Assembly: GCA_019417795.1 (NCBI GenBank)
Contig: DXUR01000041.1
Coordinates: 1-13,332 of the forward strand
Source of the DNA: Clostridiales bacterium
Lineage (GTDB): Bacteria > Bacillota_A > Clostridia > Oscillospirales > Oscillospiraceae
DNA length: 13,332 nt
Direction of reading: 5' to 3'
The first letter of the stretch is position 1. Every line of letters begins with the position of its first letter. Below, piece after piece: positions 12,278 through 13,332 of this stretch. A model generated the notes under the pieces. That model was not told the origin of the DNA. It did no database searches and worked only from the letters and a program-made list of their open reading frames with translations. The position numbers and the translations under genes are program-made.

Positions 12278-13332
12278 ATGGATGCATTTTCCGCTTCTCT
12301 GATGGCTGACAAGAGAGAGATTGTCTTTGCTCCCACCGTGTATAAGTTCCAGACCTTCGCCCAGATGGCTGAGGAGTTCAATCTGGGTGAACGGGACGTG
12401 GTTCTGACCAACGAGTTCATCTACACCCCCTTCATGAAGGAGCTGGGCCTGAAGTGCAACTTCGTGTTTCAGGAGAAGTTCGGCGCCGGTGAGCCCTCTG
12501 AGGCCATGATCCAGACCATGTACGACGCCATCCCCTATGACAGCTATGACCGCGTCATCGCCGTGGGCGGCGGCGCCATCATGGACCTGTGCAAGCTGCT
12601 GGGCTGCAAGCGTCCCGACACCGTCCACAACCTGTACTTCAAGCGCTTCCCCGTGGTCCACGAGAAGGACGTCATCGCCATCCCCACCACCTGCGGCACC
12701 GGCTCTGAGTGCACCAACATCTCCGTGGCCATTGTCAAGGACGAGAAGGACGGCGTGCTCACCGGCGGCGAAACCAAGCTGGGCCTGGTGTCCGATGACA
12801 TCATCCCCAACAAGGTGTGCCTGATCCCCGACCTGCTCAAGACCCTGCCCTACAAGCCCTTCGCCTGCTCCGCCATCGACGCGCTGGTCCACGCCACCGA
12901 GTCCTTCCTGAGCCCCCACCGCAAGACCATGACCTCCGAGCTGTTCAGCGAGAAGGCCATGGACATGATCCTCAAGGGCTTCAAGCTCATCGACGAGAAG
13001 GGTCAGGACGCCCGCTTTGAGTATCTGGATGAGTTCGTCACCGCCTCCTTCTACGCCGGCATTGCCTTCCTGAAGGCTGGCTGCGGCCCTGTCCACGGCA
13101 TGAGCTTCCCTCTGGGCGGCACCTATCATGTGCCTCACGGCGAGTCCAACTACATGCTCTTCGGCGCCATCATGGACTACTATGATGCCAACAAGCCCGA
13201 CGGCGAGATCATGAAGTTCAAGGAGCTGGTGGCCCGCATCCTCGGCTGCGAGGTCAAGGACGCCATCCCCGAGATGAACGCTCTGCTGCAGCGCATCCTG
13301 CCTCTGCGTCCCCTGCGTGACTGCGGCTTCAC
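12278..13332 (+). CDS. Iron-containing alcohol dehydrogenase, 4-hydroxybutyrate dehydrogenase-like (3' end outside window)
   Basis: The first 351 codons of a group III (iron-dependent) alcohol dehydrogenase, probably 20-30 residues short of complete. The nucleotide-binding GGGAIMD starts at 97, and IPTTCGTGSECTNISV is the family signature (135-150). The metal ligands are D201, H205, H273 and H287, spaced as in FucO-type enzymes. Stretches such as LTNEFIYTPF, FQEKFGAGEPS, YHVPHGESNY and LPLRPLRDCG closely resemble Clostridium kluyveri 4-hydroxybutyrate dehydrogenase as I remember it. Such enzymes interconvert succinate semialdehyde and 4-hydroxybutyrate; relatives reduce sulfoacetaldehyde and other short aldehydes. 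AAAAGGAGA precedes the ATG by 8 nt. It lies 73 nt after the transketolase pair with no terminator between, so they probably form one operon; the aldehyde reduced may be a transketolase product. Confidence 0.88.
   Translation, partial: MDAFSASLMADKREIVFAPTVYKFQTFAQMAEEFNLGERDVVLTNEFIYTPFMKELGLKCNFVFQEKFGAGEPSEAMIQTMYDAIPYDSYDRVIAVGGGAIMDLCKLLGCKRPDTVHNLYFKRFPVVHEKDVIAIPTTCGTGSECTNISVAIVKDEKDGVLTGGETKLGLVSDDIIPNKVCLIPDLLKTLPYKPFACSAIDALVHATESFLSPHRKTMTSELFSEKAMDMILKGFKLIDEKGQDARFEYLDEFVTASFYAGIAFLKAGCGPVHGMSFPLGGTYHVPHGESNYMLFGAIMDYYDANKPDGEIMKFKELVARILGCEVKDAIPEMNALLQRILPLRPLRDCGF

Overview
The window is a GC-rich (roughly 58%) stretch of a Gram-positive, anaerobic, Firmicutes-type chromosome. 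The pointers are strong AGGAGG-type ribosome binding sites, consensus sigma-A promoters, a NiaR repressor with a 3H domain, a KhpA gene, a small protein resembling DUF6472, and a dehydrogenase close to the clostridial 4-hydroxybutyrate dehydrogenase. A gut Oscillospiraceae-like clostridium is my best guess from style alone; I could not test it. There is no sign of phage, plasmid, insertion sequence, CRISPR, tRNA or rRNA.

Layout. (1) 1-154: the end of khpA and a bidirectional terminator shared with a convergent gene. (2) 182-2342, minus strand: a gloA-like glyoxalase and a 56-residue four-cysteine protein in one translationally coupled unit, then an SLC13/ArsB-type permease with its own probable promoter and a structured leader. 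(3) 2553-2960: a self-contained transcription unit with a near-consensus promoter and a strong terminator, carrying one odd 98-residue hydrophobic ORF of unknown function. (4) 3050-8183: a complete branched-chain amino acid ABC importer, livJ-livH-livM-livG-livF. A large stem-loop lies between the binding-protein gene and the permease genes, and the operon ends at a strong terminator. (5) 8195-10030: niaR, the niacin-responsive repressor, followed by a PTS-IIC-like membrane protein. Both promoters carry the same TGTCAAGACA core at the expected start of transcription. In front of the transporter this core is the centre of a 44-bp inverted repeat that also covers the -10 box. (6) 10136-13332: a promoter, a roughly 210-nt structured leader, a two-subunit transketolase (N and C halves in separate genes), and an iron-dependent alcohol dehydrogenase cut by the window edge.

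How they work together. The liv operon imports branched-chain (or similar) amino acids. niaR and the IIC-like gene form a small regulon, suggesting the IIC-like protein moves niacin or a related NAD precursor and not a sugar; this is the most interesting inference here. The split transketolase plus 4HbD-like dehydrogenase looks like a catabolic cassette in which transketolase releases a short aldehyde that the dehydrogenase reduces. The substrate cannot be read from this window.
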